In this document: positions 10,991 through 22,497 of the stretch, piece after piece
Numbering within the stretch: the first letter of the stretch is position 1
Layout: each line of letters starts with the position of its first letter
NCBI GenBank assembly: GCA_027625915.1
Contig: JANTQA010000036.1
Location: 2,351,501-2,415,500 of the forward strand
Direction of reading: 5' to 3'
DNA length: 64,000 bases
Source of the DNA: Anaeramoeba flamelloides
Lineage: Eukaryota > Metamonada > Anaeramoebidae
Made by a program: the position numbers and the translations under genes
The notes under the pieces: generated by a model
The model's input: the letters and a program-made list of their open reading frames with translations, nothing else
Told to the model about the DNA's origin: nothing
The model's database searches: none

Positions 10991-12289
10991 ATTTATTTAA
11001 TATCTAAATTATTTACAATTTTTATGAAAATTGTGTTATTGTGATTCTTGGAACTGTTTTAAATGTGTGTAGAAAATTTTGTAATTTTAGTTTTTATATC
11101 ATTCTTAAAAGAAATTAATTAATTAAAATATCAATTTTTGAATAATTTTTAAATTTCATTACCTTATAAAATAATGTTTGTTTTGAAAGACACCGAACGA
11201 ATAAAGAGAAAGATATAGAAGAAATACCAATTAAATTTGAAAATATCTTTTCTAAAGCAGAATTTTGAGAAAAAAAATTAGTGAAAATTATTTTCAAATA
11301 ATTTCTAAATATAATACAAACAAAATCTGGAAATATAAAGTGGGGAATTTAGTCTTAGATCTCAAAAATAACTAAACATAAAAAATTAAAGAAATTTCTA
11401 GAAATAATACTACTTTAAAGTTTTTTTTTCTGAAATTTTAATGTTAGATATTAGTAACATGAAATTATTTCATTTTTAGATTAAAAATTCATGGGGAATC
11501 TAGAATGTAAGAGAAGTGATTTAATATTTCAAAAAATATCACAAATTTCAATATCGGTGATTTTTTGGTGTTTTTACTCCCTTAAGTAAATCCTTCATTC
11601 ATTACGATCTTTTTTTAAATCAAAAGTCGTGTTTTTTTTAAGATCTAATCATTTTACAGAAAAATTAATTTAAAATTGGAGAAAAAAAAATTACTTTTTT
11701 TTTTATGAGAAACTAATATCAATTAAAAACTAATTAAAATATACAGATCAAAAGATTTCGAAAAAATAAAAAACAAATTAAAAATCTTGAAACAAAGTTT
11801 TATTGAGCATGAATATTGATTAAAACTTGACAAAAATATTTAGAAAATTAAAATAAGGCTTTTTCAACATAAAAAAAAAAACTATCAATATTTATTTTTG
11901 TTTTTTTTTATAAAAATTTTACTCATTCCAAAAATGAAAATTGAGAAAAGAAGTAAAATTACTTTTTGTAAAAAGTTATTCAAAAAATAAGAAAATTGTT
12001 GAACAAAATCAAAAGTGCTATTTATACTAAAAAAATAAAAAAAGATCAAAAAAATTGAAAAAAAATAAAAATTGAAGAAAAAAAAATAAGACGGGATAAT
12101 AAGTGAAATAATAAAAAAAAAAAAAAAAGATCAATTCTAGTAAAGTATTTGTTCTTAATCAATGATCCCGTTCAAATTATGTTTTGTTAATGTAACAAAA
12201 AATTGATTATTTGTTTCAAGTTGTCATTAAAGGAATTTAATAATCAATATTGAATTTATTATTAACAAAACCAAAATTGAAAAATGTGT
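10991..12289. other. Intergenic, A-rich, nothing recognised
   Basis: Very A-rich on the plus strand toward 12120. Short frames only. This is the region 3' of the PB1 gene. Confidence 0.5.
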
Positions 12290-13735
12290 TTAAAAATCTT
12301 CATAATCATTTTCTTGATAATTGTTAGTTTCATACATTTCTTTGTTGAATTGTTGTGGGGAAGAACAACCCATTCCAAATCCCATTCCTCTTCTTCCCAT
12401 TCCTCCATTCATTTGGCAGCCCATTCCGAATCCCATTCTTTTTCCCATTCCAAATCCTTTTCCACATCTTCCCATTCTTCCTTTCATTTGTGATCCCATG
12501 CCACAGCCCATTCCAAATCCCATTCCTCTTCTTCCCATTCCAAACCCTTTTCCACATCTTCCCATTCCTCCATTCATTTGGCATCCCATTCCCATACCTT
12601 GTCTTCCCATACCAAATCCTTTACCACATCTTCCCATTCTTCCATTCATTTGGCATCCCATTCCTCTTCCCATTCCCATACCTCTTCGTCCCATTCCAAA
12701 TCCTTTACCACATCTTCCCATTCCTCCTTTCATTTGGCACCCCATTCCTCTTCCCATTCCTCTTCCCATGCCACATCCTTTCATTTGGCAACCCATTCCA
12801 AATCCTTTTCCACATCTTCCCATTCCTCTTCTTCCCATTCCTCTACCCATGCCACATCTTCCCATTCCTCCGTTCATTTGGCATCCCATTCCAAACCCCA
12901 TTCCTCTTCTTCCCATTCCTCTACCCATGCCACATCCTTTCATTTGGCAACCCATTCCAAATCCTTTGCCACATCTTCCCATTCCTCTTCTTCCCATTCC
13001 TCTACCCATGCCACATCTTCCCATTCCTCCGTTCATTTGGCATCCCATTCCAAACCCCATTCCTCTACCCATGCCACATCCTTTCATTTGGCATCCCATT
13101 CCTCTTCCCATTCCACATCTTCCCATACCAAATCCTTTACCACATCTTCCCATTCCTCCTTTCATTTGGCATCTCATTCCACAACCCATTCCACAACCCA
13201 TTCCTCTTCTCATTCCTCTTCCCATTCCACATCTTCCCATTCTTCCTTTCATTTGGCATCTCATTCCACATCTTCTTCTCATAGGACATTTCTTTGGGCA
13301 TTTCTTTGGGCATTTCTTTGGGCATTTCTTTCCTCTTTTTCCTTTCAGAGGGCAATTTTCACAAACAGAATTATTGATCTTTTCTTTTTCCTGTTCTTCT
13401 TCCTCATCATCAGACTCATCATCGTCAAAATTATATTCTTCGTTTTCATTCGCTTGGTACATATATAAATGTAAAACAGGAGGGTTGTTTTGTTTTGCAA
13501 AATGTAGTGCTTCGCTAAGTTCGAGATCAGAAGAAAAGACAACAAATTCTTCTTCGTCGTCTTTGTATCGAAGTGTGTGCTTGTTTTCTTTCATATCAAT
13601 ATTAAAGATCTGTTCAAGTGATTCACATAGCTCGGTAAAGGTAGTTTTGTTAGGGACAGAAAATCTTCGGAATTCTTCGTTAAAATAAACCTTGATTGAG
13701 GCAGTTGTGTTGTTCTTGTTTTTTTCGGTACTCAT
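12290..13735 (-). CDS. PB1-domain protein with long Met/Cys/Gly/Arg-rich repeat
   Basis: 481 residues, single exon. Residues about 12-92 form a PB1 domain: a conserved Lys in strand 1 (IKVYF, K15) and an acidic OPCA-type motif YKDDEEEFVVFSSDLELSEA (57-76), as in p62, NBR1 and PKC-type PB1 scaffolds that pair front-to-back with other PB1 domains. An acidic linker (96-119) follows, then CENCP and three tandem CPKKC units (about 125-151). From about 152 to 460 the protein is an imperfect repeat built of GMG, GRCG, GRGM, CQMKG and GFGM blocks, very rich in Met, Cys, Gly and Arg. The tail is Asn/Gln/Glu-rich (KEMYETNN...). Cys and Met spacing suggests thiol/thioether metal binding or a disordered condensate-type scaffold, both inference. 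The repeat is low-complexity at DNA level, so the other frames also stay open; PB1 conservation shows which frame is real. Confidence 0.85.
   Translation of the reverse strand: MSTEKNKNNTTASIKVYFNEEFRRFSVPNKTTFTELCESLEQIFNIDMKENKHTLRYKDDEEEFVVFSSDLELSEALHFAKQNNPPVLHLYMYQANENEEYNFDDDESDDEEEEQEKEKINNSVCENCPLKGKRGKKCPKKCPKKCPKKCPMRRRCGMRCQMKGRMGRCGMGRGMRRGMGCGMGCGMRCQMKGGMGRCGKGFGMGRCGMGRGMGCQMKGCGMGRGMGFGMGCQMNGGMGRCGMGRGMGRRGMGRCGKGFGMGCQMKGCGMGRGMGRRGMGFGMGCQMNGGMGRCGMGRGMGRRGMGRCGKGFGMGCQMKGCGMGRGMGRGMGCQMKGGMGRCGKGFGMGRRGMGMGRGMGCQMNGRMGRCGKGFGMGRQGMGMGCQMNGGMGRCGKGFGMGRRGMGFGMGCGMGSQMKGRMGRCGKGFGMGKRMGFGMGCQMNGGMGRRGMGFGMGCSSPQQFNKEMYETNNYQENDYEDF
12360..13340. repeat. Imperfect tandem repeat inside the PB1 gene
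   Basis: Nearly 1 kb of DNA built from short variants of 'cccattcc' and 'cacatcttcccattcc' with 'catttggcatcccattcc' spacers on the plus strand. Longer blocks are repeated almost exactly (for example around 12850-12900 and 13010-13060), indicating recent unequal exchange or slippage. No frame is stopped, which explains the 455-, 309- and 296-codon opposite-strand frames. Confidence 0.85.
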
Positions 13736-13756
13736 AAGTTTTGAAATAATTTAAAA

Positions 13757-14123
13757 TTAATGGATCGTTCCAATTAAAAATAAAAATAATTTAAATAGGT
13801 AAAAATTTAAAAGGCTTTGTCTGTTTAGAAACAGTATAAAGTTAAAAAAATGAATTTGAAATTGAAAAAAATATTTTTTATATAACAATTTAAAAATTAA
13901 AGATTCATCAATTGCAGTGACATTTTGGGATGTACAGATGATATTAATTCTTTTACTGATTTTGTCTGATAAGAATTTGCTCATGTCATCTTTCGAATTT
14001 TTGGTTTTAGGAAAGTTTGGGTTTGATTTGGCAATTAAATACAAAACTCAAACTCTTTTTTTGAGTGTACTGTTAGATTGTGATAATTTTTCTAAAAAAA
14101 ATTCGCTAGAAAGTAAAATTTGA
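13757..14123 (-). mobile_element. Possible piggyBac-type transposase scrap (weak)
   Basis: A minus-strand frame contains KISKRINIICTSQN followed by VTAIDESLIF. The DES-type motif resembles the 'iDEsm' segment around the second catalytic Asp of piggyBac-like transposases. Only about 60 codons look protein-like, and neither terminal repeats nor the remaining catalytic region was found. It could equally be chance. Confidence 0.25.
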
Positions 14124-15274
14124 GTTTTTAAATTATTTATTAAGAAATGGATAAACAACCGATATTATCAACTTTTGGGAAAGGAATAAGAGTTATAAGA
14201 ATAATTTATTCGTTAGATCGCAGTGATCATGAATAATGAAAACTTTATCAAAAAATATTTGGAAAAAAATTTGATTTTTACATTCATAAAAAACAAAAAT
14301 TTTTTTTCACTTAAAAACGTTCCAAGTTCTTGAAAAATTGACAAAACCGCCAGGTTGTTTGATTTAGAACTGTGGAGTGAAAACACAATTTTTTTTAAAC
14401 AATGATTTGATCGAAATTATAAACAAATGAAAATTCTCATATTAGTTACTATCATTTTCCAACAGTTTTTAATCTCACAGTTTTTTCGATCATCGCTCAA
14501 AGTCTTGGTGTCTATGAAATTATCTGTTCAAAAATTTGTAAAATAATTTTCTCAATGAACTCAGTGGTATAGGGTTTGAGAAAAAAGATACTCTTCCTTC
14601 AATATGTCAATTAACTAATTTCGACAAAATTATTCGTTTCAAATTCAATTTTTGCATTCAAAGTAATTGCCTATTTGAGTTAAAACGAATGTCTAGGTTG
14701 AGGCAAGCTTGATAATTTTATTTGAAATTTTTGTACATAAAGCCCGTTTCCTAAATTTGGAATTACTGCCTTTTTCCAATTAAAATTGAAAAATTTTTAT
14801 TTCAGATTCTCAAATATTTATTCAACGATAATCTTAATCACAGAAAAAAAACAAGATCTTCACAAGATCATTTGATCAAGATAATCTTGATTTTAGATCC
14901 ATTTTTGATACTTTGAGATAAAAATTTATTGTTTTTAATTCGAAAATAATAGTATATAAATTTTTTAGGATGTTACAAATTCTCAAAATTTTAAAGAATC
15001 AATTCCTGTACCTATTCAATAGAATGGAAATAAAAAAACTAAAACTATACGTATTTTCCTGAGGGTTATGTTTGTCTAAAGCAAGTAAACTTTCTTTTTG
15101 AATTTATTATATATGGAGAATTTGTATTGTTTAAAAAAAGTTTTCCAAAGTTTATAACTGAAATGTGATTAAATTTCGTGAGTTGAATTTTCATTGAATT
15201 AGATCTTAGAATCAGCTCAAATTTATTTCGAGTAAAAAATAGAGAAAAATAGTTAGGGAATAAACATAATAGAT
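14124..15274. other. Intergenic, nothing recognised
   Basis: AT-rich DNA without a supported gene or RNA. The 95-codon minus frame at 15066-15353 overlaps the MITE at 15276-15447 and shows no family similarity. Confidence 0.5.
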
Positions 15275-15275
15275 A

Positions 15276-15447
15276 CTGATGTTTGAAATCTATTTGGGTA
15301 AAAAGTTTCACTTCCTTTTTCCATATTTTTCTTGACTGAAATAGGGTTCTCAAAGAGGTAATTTGTGGTTTCGATCTCTATTTCAATTTGAAAAAATAAT
15401 CTTGTAAATGAGGCAAAAATTTTTCCTCTTTATAATTCAAATACCAG
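15276..15447. mobile_element. Family III MITE, copy c
   Basis: Ends ctgatgtttgaaatctattt and (reverse complement) ctggtatttgaattataaag, with TA at 15274-15275 and 15448-15449. Contains the cacttcct and gttctcaaag blocks of the family. Confidence 0.75.
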
Positions 15448-15570
15448 TATTAATGGTAACAGTTATTCTCATTATGTTAGCAATAAGTTTACTTTAGACT
15501 CATCAAATCCTCATTAATCTGGCTTTCTTGCCAACAATCAGAAAATTGTGATAATCTATTAAATTACTTT

Positions 15571-16126
15571 AAGGTTTACAATCCCTGAAACTGGAAAAAA
15601 GATTATCTTGTGTTTGGTGTGTCAACTTGTTATTTTGGTTCTTAGCTGATCGATCCACAACTAAGTTTGGATCGTATAGGTGGTTGAAAAAGGCTATTTT
15701 TGTGATTTTATTTATTTTTTTTCCGAAATCCGAATTGATGAGTCTAAGATTAATTAATTGGAAGATATTTAATTAGTAATTGAATTTTTTGTTTTCTAGG
15801 TTGAAATTTTTATTTACGCTTTGTATTATTTGATGCTTGTAAAAATAATTTTTTTTATTTACTCCTAATTCTGTAAAAGGAAAATGATAATTTCAATTGA
15901 CAACCCAAAAATTAACACTTTCAATTCAATACCTTCCAATTAATTAATCTTAGACTCATCAATTCGGATTTCGGAAAAAAAATAAATAAAATCACAAAAA
16001 TAGCCTTTTTCAACCACCTATACGATCCAAACTTAGTTGTGGATCGATCAGCTAAGAACCAAAATAACAAGTTGACACACCAAACACAAGATAATCTTTT
16101 TTCCAGTTTCAGGGATTGTAAACCTT
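15571..16126. repeat. Perfect 194-bp inverted repeat with 168-bp spacer
   Basis: The left arm 15571-15764 and right arm 15933-16126 are, by direct reading, exact reverse complements over all 194 bases, starting aaggtttacaatccctgaaa and ending taattaattggaag. Immediately outside, only about two more bases match; inside, similarity continues weakly. The arms are less AT-rich than the surroundings (they contain gatcgatccacaactaag). No reading frame spans it. A short relative of the outer end (cctgaaactggaaaaaagat) occurs at about 61051-61070. Likely a very recent foldback insertion, or a hairpin kept identical by gene conversion. Confidence 0.9.
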
Positions 16127-16271
16127 AATGGGCTAGTAACACTTATTTTTTTTTCAAAAGGTAATAGAGTAATTATATACATAAGGATAATTAAACCCGA
16201 TATGTAAAACCCCTTTATCAACGTTAAAGAAATGAGTTATCAAATTTAAAAGAGTTCATGTTTCCCAATTA

Positions 16272-16748
16272 CTGTAGTCAAAATAAAGCGTGCAAAAAAA
16301 TTTAATGCGTGTTTCAAAACAAAAAGCGTGTTTTTTTGTTATAGTAGACCTATACATTAACCAATCAAAGAAACCAATAATAAACCCTAAAAAAATATGG
16401 TATTGGTTTCTTAAAGTTCTATTATTTAAAAAGAAATTCTAAAAATGAAGGATCAAATTGGAAAATTTATCTTAAAAAATTGAGTTAATTTTTTAGAAAA
16501 TTTTAATCTTCAAAAAAACAAAAAAATTTCAAAAAAATTGAAATATTACAAAAAATTCTATACAAATTGCGTGAATAATTTAAATTTTACTGAAAATAAC
16601 AAGACCTTGACTTTCAAAATTGATTTGGACTTAGGTATACTGTTTAGTAGTAGATTGGACGTTGCCTTGGTATAAGAATAAAAAAAAGCACGGATAATAT
16701 TTTGAAACACGTATTATAGTCGTTGTGCACGCATTATTTTGATCACTG
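16272..16748. mobile_element. Family IV non-autonomous DNA transposon, copy a (477 bp)
   Basis: Ends read ctgtagtcaaaataaagcgt and, in reverse complement, cagtgatcaaaataatgcgt, each followed within about 30 bp by a cgtgtttcaaaa block. TA flanks both sides (16270-16271 and 16749-16750). It has no coding capacity. A diverged copy in the other orientation is at 38029-38494, sharing the interior 'tattggtttctt...tctattatttaaaaa' section. Confidence 0.8.
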
Positions 16749-16749
16749 T

Positions 16750-18840
16750 ATATTCAGAGCCAAAAGAATCGAATCTATCAAATAATCCTGAAAATACTCG
16801 AAAATTTTTGTGCCACGAAAAAACACTTTTTGAACAACTTATAAGAATCGAAAGTGCCACTATACTCAGTTTAAATGGTAAATTTGGAATTTTATTTTAA
16901 AATATTTTTTTTTTGAAAATATCAAAATTCAAAAAAATTAAATTTGTGGGAATGGTATTAAAACTCATTTTGTGTGAAAATAATTAGTGTCTTGGATGAA
17001 TGTAACATTTATGACGATTTAGAAATGGTATTAACTAAATAAGAGAAAATGTACTTCTAAAGAAAATTTCTAATAGTTTATCATTACCCATAATTTTTTA
17101 ATCTTAAATACAATCGAAAATTAACCTAGTAAATCTAATCGTACAATAAATACCCATACACACACCATACACAAGGTTACCCTAGCCAAAATTTATTTAA
17201 CTTCCCATTCCATTAAAGTGGGAGTGGTTTAACCAAAATATACATATACATACCAAATATACCTTGACACAGCCTATCTCAATACCCTGAAATATCTATA
17301 AACTTACCCTAATAAGTATAACAATTACTCAAATATACTCAAAAGGTACCAAACACTATTTAGAGTAGTTTAAAGTAGAAAAATCAAAACTAAAATATAT
17401 TTTTTCTGAAAGTAAAATTGTTATTTTACCGTTAAACTGAATATATTGGCACCACCATTTCTTAGAAGTTGACAATTAGTGTTTTTATATGGTTAAAAAA
17501 AATTAGGATATTTTAGATTTTTGGGTATTTTCAAGAATATTCCAAACACCCAAAAAGATCTTGATCTTTTTTTTTTTGGATTTTTCGATCCTTTCAAAAA
17601 TGAAAAATTTTCCAAAGATTTTTATTGGTAAGAAATCTCACTTTTAGTAATTTCTAAGAGTCTATATGAACAAATAAACTTGGTTCTAGAATCTGATTTT
17701 AAAAATACAAGTAAAATATATCAAATATTGTATCCTTGAAGATTTACAAAAATTCGTCATTTATCTTATTCACAAATATTTATTACATTTCTTAAAATTT
17801 AAATAGTTAGGTAATTTCTTTTTCAAATACCAAGAGTATAAACAAGGAAATATTTGTATTAAAATCGGTTATTGGATAGTATCTATTCTTTTTTTACTTA
17901 TTAGAATTATTTATTTGAATTCATTATATTTGTTTGAAAATCTATAAATAATTATTAATAATGGTAAATTCTATTGATAAATTTAATCTTTGGGTTGTTA
18001 ACAATCCACTGAAAAAAAATTAAGTTTGGTGTATTTATTATTGATTATAAATAATCAAATTCAAAAGTATTTCTTTAGATTATTAGTTGAAGTTTCGAGG
18101 AACTGAAAAAGTATTTTGGGAGAATTTTGAATTTATATGTTTAGTTGTTTTTATATATATATCTTTTAATTTAACAGAAAGAAAAAAATGATTTGAACAG
18201 TTTTTTGAATTCTAATATTATATTTTTTTCAAGTATACAAAAAAGTATTTTAATTTTTTTTAAATTAAGTGTATGTTTTATTATGATTTAATTCGGAACT
18301 TAACTGTTTCTTCTTTAAAGTATATTTTTTATACTTCCTTGGCATACAATAAGATTTCTTCCTTCTTTTTTAGAAATAATTTTTTTTTATATAATTTAGA
18401 AATATGTTGAATTTTGATCTTTTCAAAAATGAGAAAAATTGATCAAACTTTGAAAAACAACAATTCATTTCTGAAAATAGAATTAAAAGTCAGTTTGGTT
18501 TTGTAGTAATCAGGTCTGGACTTCATTTTTCAATTTCAAACCGTGGTTAAATTTTTTTTGGAATTTGTTTTGTTAAATTTACTTGAAGATTTTTTTCTGT
18601 TTACTATTCCCTTAAAATAAATAGCAATGGAATAAAGAAATAATTTTTTGAAATAGAATAAAAAAATTTTTTTTTGAATTTATCCCAGCTTTATCACTTT
18701 TAAAACTCTTCCCTGCTTTAAAAATGTTTGAAAAGGTATAAAGGAGATATGAATTATCTTCCATTCTTTAAAAGGGTTGGAAGACATTAATATTTATCTA
18801 TAATAAATACACCAGGGAGTTCTTAAGAATTAAAAAACCA
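16750..18840. other. Intergenic; C-rich-strand tract at 17140-17400, otherwise nothing recognised
   Basis: From about 17140 to 17400 the plus strand is C-rich and G-poor (catacacacaccatacac, and repeated 'ataccaaa' and 'taccct' words), unlike its neighbours. No gene, RNA or repeat copy elsewhere in the window was found for it. Confidence 0.45.
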
Positions 18841-18844
18841 GTGA

Positions 18845-19150
18845 ATTAGACACTTTATCGATTTAGATCCCGAAGAACTATAAAATTTGGAAATTTTTGG
18901 AATAGATAATTTAACAAGATCTTATGCTTAATTGGAAGGGATAGAAAACCCCACAACCTAACCATCTTTCCTCTGATTGAAATATTTTCTAGTTTCCAAT
19001 AAAACCCCCTTTAAAATTGGATTCGAAGAAACATCGTTGGTTGGTGGGTTTCACTAAATTCTCCAATTAAATATCTGATCTTGATAAATTACCTTTTCCT
19101 ATATTTTTGAAAATTTATAGTTCTTCTGGATCTAAACCAATAACGAATCT
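18845..19150. repeat. Inverted-repeat element with ~80-bp arms
   Basis: The left arm contains gatttagatcccgaagaact followed by ataaaattt; the reverse complement of the right arm (about 19065-19150) reads ggtttagatccagaagaact then ataaatttt. Both continue into a 'taatttaacaagatctta / taatttatcaagatcaga' pair. Likely a MITE whose exact ends I could not fix. Confidence 0.6.
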
Positions 19151-19241
19151 AATCAAATGATATTTTTTAAACGTAAAACTCAAACTGTGGCTTTATTTTA
19201 GATAATCCTAAAGCTTTATGAAATTCATCAGTTTTTTTTTA

Positions 19242-19406
19242 CTGATATTTGAATCTTAAATGGGAAAATTTTTCACTTCATTTTCTATGTTTTTTTTTCA
19301 AAGAGAGTTACGAATTACAACCCACCTCGTTGAAAACTATGTTTAAAATCGAACAAGGAGACAAATGAAGTGATAAATTTTTTCACAATATTAATTCAAA
19401 TAATAG
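19242..19406. mobile_element. Family III MITE, copy d
   Basis: The left end ctgatatttgaatcttaaat and cacttcattttc block match copies a-c. The right end is more decayed. TA at 19240-19241 and 19407-19408. Confidence 0.7.
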
Positions 19407-19450
19407 TATATTGGAAAAAAAAATTCATTTTTTTTTTTTTTTTTTGACTA

Positions 19451-19953
19451 TATAGTAGGGAAATATATACTGGGCATAAAAAAAATCCCTGAAAATACTT
19501 TTAATTGTTCATATTAGGAAAATTGAAGTGTAATTTCTTTTATTTTCTATCAAATTCTTTCTATAAAGAACCAAATTTTTTATGAGCTAAATAATAAACC
19601 TACCGAAAGTTCATTAATGTGGGGTGTCTGTTGAATACTCAAGTAATTGTTAGATAAAATATAGAGATCAACTTTTTTTGAAAAACAATTGGGTTTTATA
19701 GATGTTTACTACAAGTTTGGAAAATGATAATTTTTATTTTTTTTTTTTTTTAATTGAATAATGTTTTGAAAAGGTGTAATTTCATTAATTATTGTTCTAG
19801 TAAGTGGGCGGGTTATAATTTTAGAATTTTGATTCTTAAAAAAGAGGTTTGATTATAAATAAAAAAAATTACACACCAATTTTCCCAATATTCACAAAAA
19901 ATAAAAAAAATTGTCCTGTATTATTTTCATTTTGGTATTTTTTTCACTACATT
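19451..19953. mobile_element. Family II non-autonomous DNA transposon, copy a (~500 bp)
   Basis: The left end tagtagggaaatatatactg and the right end (reverse complement) tagtgaaaaaaataccaaaa match the ends of the copy at 32856-33346. Shared interior words include taattgttcatattaggaaa near the left end and 'gttctagtaagtgggcgggt' near the right. TA-rich flanks fit a TA duplication. No coding capacity. Confidence 0.7.
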
Positions 19954-19954
19954 A

Positions 19955-21992
19955 TATACAACCTCATTCGATTTTAAAATCAAACAACAAGTACCCCATT
20001 CAAAAAAATGTACTCAAAACTCGAATAGTTCGTTTTAAAAAATAAACAAAAAGAAGAAAGAGGTATTTCCCAATTAATTGGTGATCGATTATTAACAAAT
20101 CGTATCCTCTCGTTCTTGTTTTATGAAAAATACAAATATAACGTAAGATGAAGAATAAAAATTAGAAATAAAGTATTCCAAACGAAGTTTAAATTCGCAA
20201 TGATGTATCGATGTTATTGGGGAAGTTTTCGAATTATTACACATCTCACTATACTTTCAAAGAATAAATTAAATCCAGAAACATTCTTTAGAGTGCAGAT
20301 AAAACTTTCTTACTTTGAGTAGCATTTTTATTCATATCAATTAATTTCACTGTTCCAAATATATCATGAAATTTTTTTGATATTTCATTTTGATAAAGAG
20401 ATAGATTTTTAAAGTGTTGAAAATTTGGATAAAGAAAACACTTTTTGAAAAAATTTTAATTAAGGGACTATTTTCCATAAAAAATAGTTAAGTAGACAAA
20501 ATATCAAATCCCAAAAAAAAATTACCACAAAACAGACCTTTTTTTCTCAACTAGAGACTTTTAAAAAGGGTAGTACTATTAAGAGCAATAAATAGAACAG
20601 CCTCACGATTTTTAAGACTGGTTTGTATTTTATATAGTGAATAAATGTGATTAACCAGGGATGAAATGTTAAATGAAAGTAATAGCTTTGCATGACTTGG
20701 AATTGTTAATTGTATTTTTTCTTACTTTTGTTGTGTTTCTAAATTAAAAACAATTAATTTATTATTGCTCTGATATAACCTCTCATTTACTAACCAAGAG
20801 TATATCTAATTTCAACTCAATTTTGAATATTAACCCCCTTGATATTTTTCGTAAAATTTAAATTATAATTGTAAACAATTAAAATTTATAGGTTGATTTT
20901 ACTCAGTTTTTTTGATTCTTGATAATTTTATAATAATTAACTCTATTTTTTGAGATAAATTTAATAATTGTGTCTTTCCTTTTATTGTCATATTAACAAT
21001 AATAATAGAACAATAAGAAACCAAAACCAGACTAAATGATTATTTATTGTATGTTTCTTGGATTGGTTAATGTAAGGTAATTCTACGAAAAAGAAACACC
21101 TATTTGATTTGGAACACGGATCAAAAGTTCTAAACCTGTAATTTTAACAACAGTCCTTATTGTTTACAACAAAGTTTATTACACAAAAAACATTTTTAGT
21201 TTCTTTTTGTATGGACTTATTTTTCTAACATACACCTTAAAAAGAGCAATTGAAACAAACAATCAAATTTTGGTTGTATCTTTCAAAAATGTTTTCTTCT
21301 TACGTGTTTGAGTTATAGAACGAAAAGATTTCACTTCTTTTTCGTTGTTTTGTTCCTTTTGAAAACAGAGTTTTTCAAGAAAGAAACCAAAATTTATAAT
21401 TTTTTTTTCTTTCTTTGATCCTTTTTTATTGCCAACATTTTTTGTTAAACTAAGAACCCAAAGTGAAAACCAGGTTTCAGAATTGTTAAAAGTTCATCAG
21501 TCTAAATTTTTTTCCATTTCAATTTCCAATGTTAGAAGACTGGGTTGTGATTTTTTGTGTAAAATCTTTGTGTAAATCAGAATCAGAAAGGTACATTTTT
21601 TCCGTTTCCTAATAGCCCGTATGGAATTTACTCTTGGTTGTGATTTCAAATAATCACTTGGAAAAAATAAATAGTGTCGATTTTTTCAAAAAACTTTATT
21701 TTTAAAATGAAAAAAAAAAAAATAAAAAAAAATATGTTTAAAATCGTTGACTCAGTTAGAATTAATCCTTAGACTAACGAAGTAACACTAAAATACTAAA
21801 TGTCCAATACTTAGGAGTAATAGAAAAAAAAACCACCTTTTCCTCAAATAATGAAAAAACATTATTTTAAAAACCTTCTGTTTTCTTCAAAACGAACTGT
21901 TTTTTTCTCGTTTTTGTCAAAATAGAAAGTCAAAGTCTAAGAAACAAAATCTCCTTAATTTTTTTTATTTTTTTCTATTTTGTTTTCTCCTT
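19955..21992. other. Intergenic and 5' region of the MRH-domain gene
   Basis: No gene, RNA or repeat could be supported. T-rich DNA precedes the start codon at 21993. No recognisable core promoter element. Confidence 0.5.
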
Positions 21993-22456
21993 ATGAAATT
22001 ACAATTCTATTTAGCTCTTTTATTTTTGGTCTTGTTTTCACAAATTGAAAACACAAAACCTGGCACTGGTGATTTGTTGTGTAGGTGGAAGGATAATGGA
22101 TATACTTATGATTTTAGTCCTTTGAAAAATACAACAGGAAATTATGTTTTTAAAAAAGATGATATCAACATGCTATATGTCTTCAATGTCTGTGAGGCAA
22201 CAGTTGATGAACCAAATAGTATTTGTAAATGTTGTAGCCCAAGTAAAGAATATACTGCTTTTAGTTACAATACAACAACAATGAGCTGCAAGGAATGGGG
22301 TGAATGGAAGAATGGATACAGCTATAAATATATTGATCCAAACAACGATTTTGTTGGTGTAACTATCTCAAATCTAAAGTCACAAACATCATCAAGTTAT
22401 TCGGTTGCTATTAATTTATTTTGTAACGAAGAAGAGGTAAAAGGAGATTTTTATTT

Positions 22457-22497
<41 letters not shown>

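Noticed and set aside
12321-13688. Plus-strand frames of 455, 309 and 296 codons over the PB1 gene
   Set aside because: They are stop-free only because the Met/Cys/Gly repeat DNA lacks stops in several frames. The PB1 domain and start codon support only the minus-strand frame.
15066-15353. 95-codon minus-strand frame
   Set aside because: Overlaps a MITE end and has no recognisable motif.
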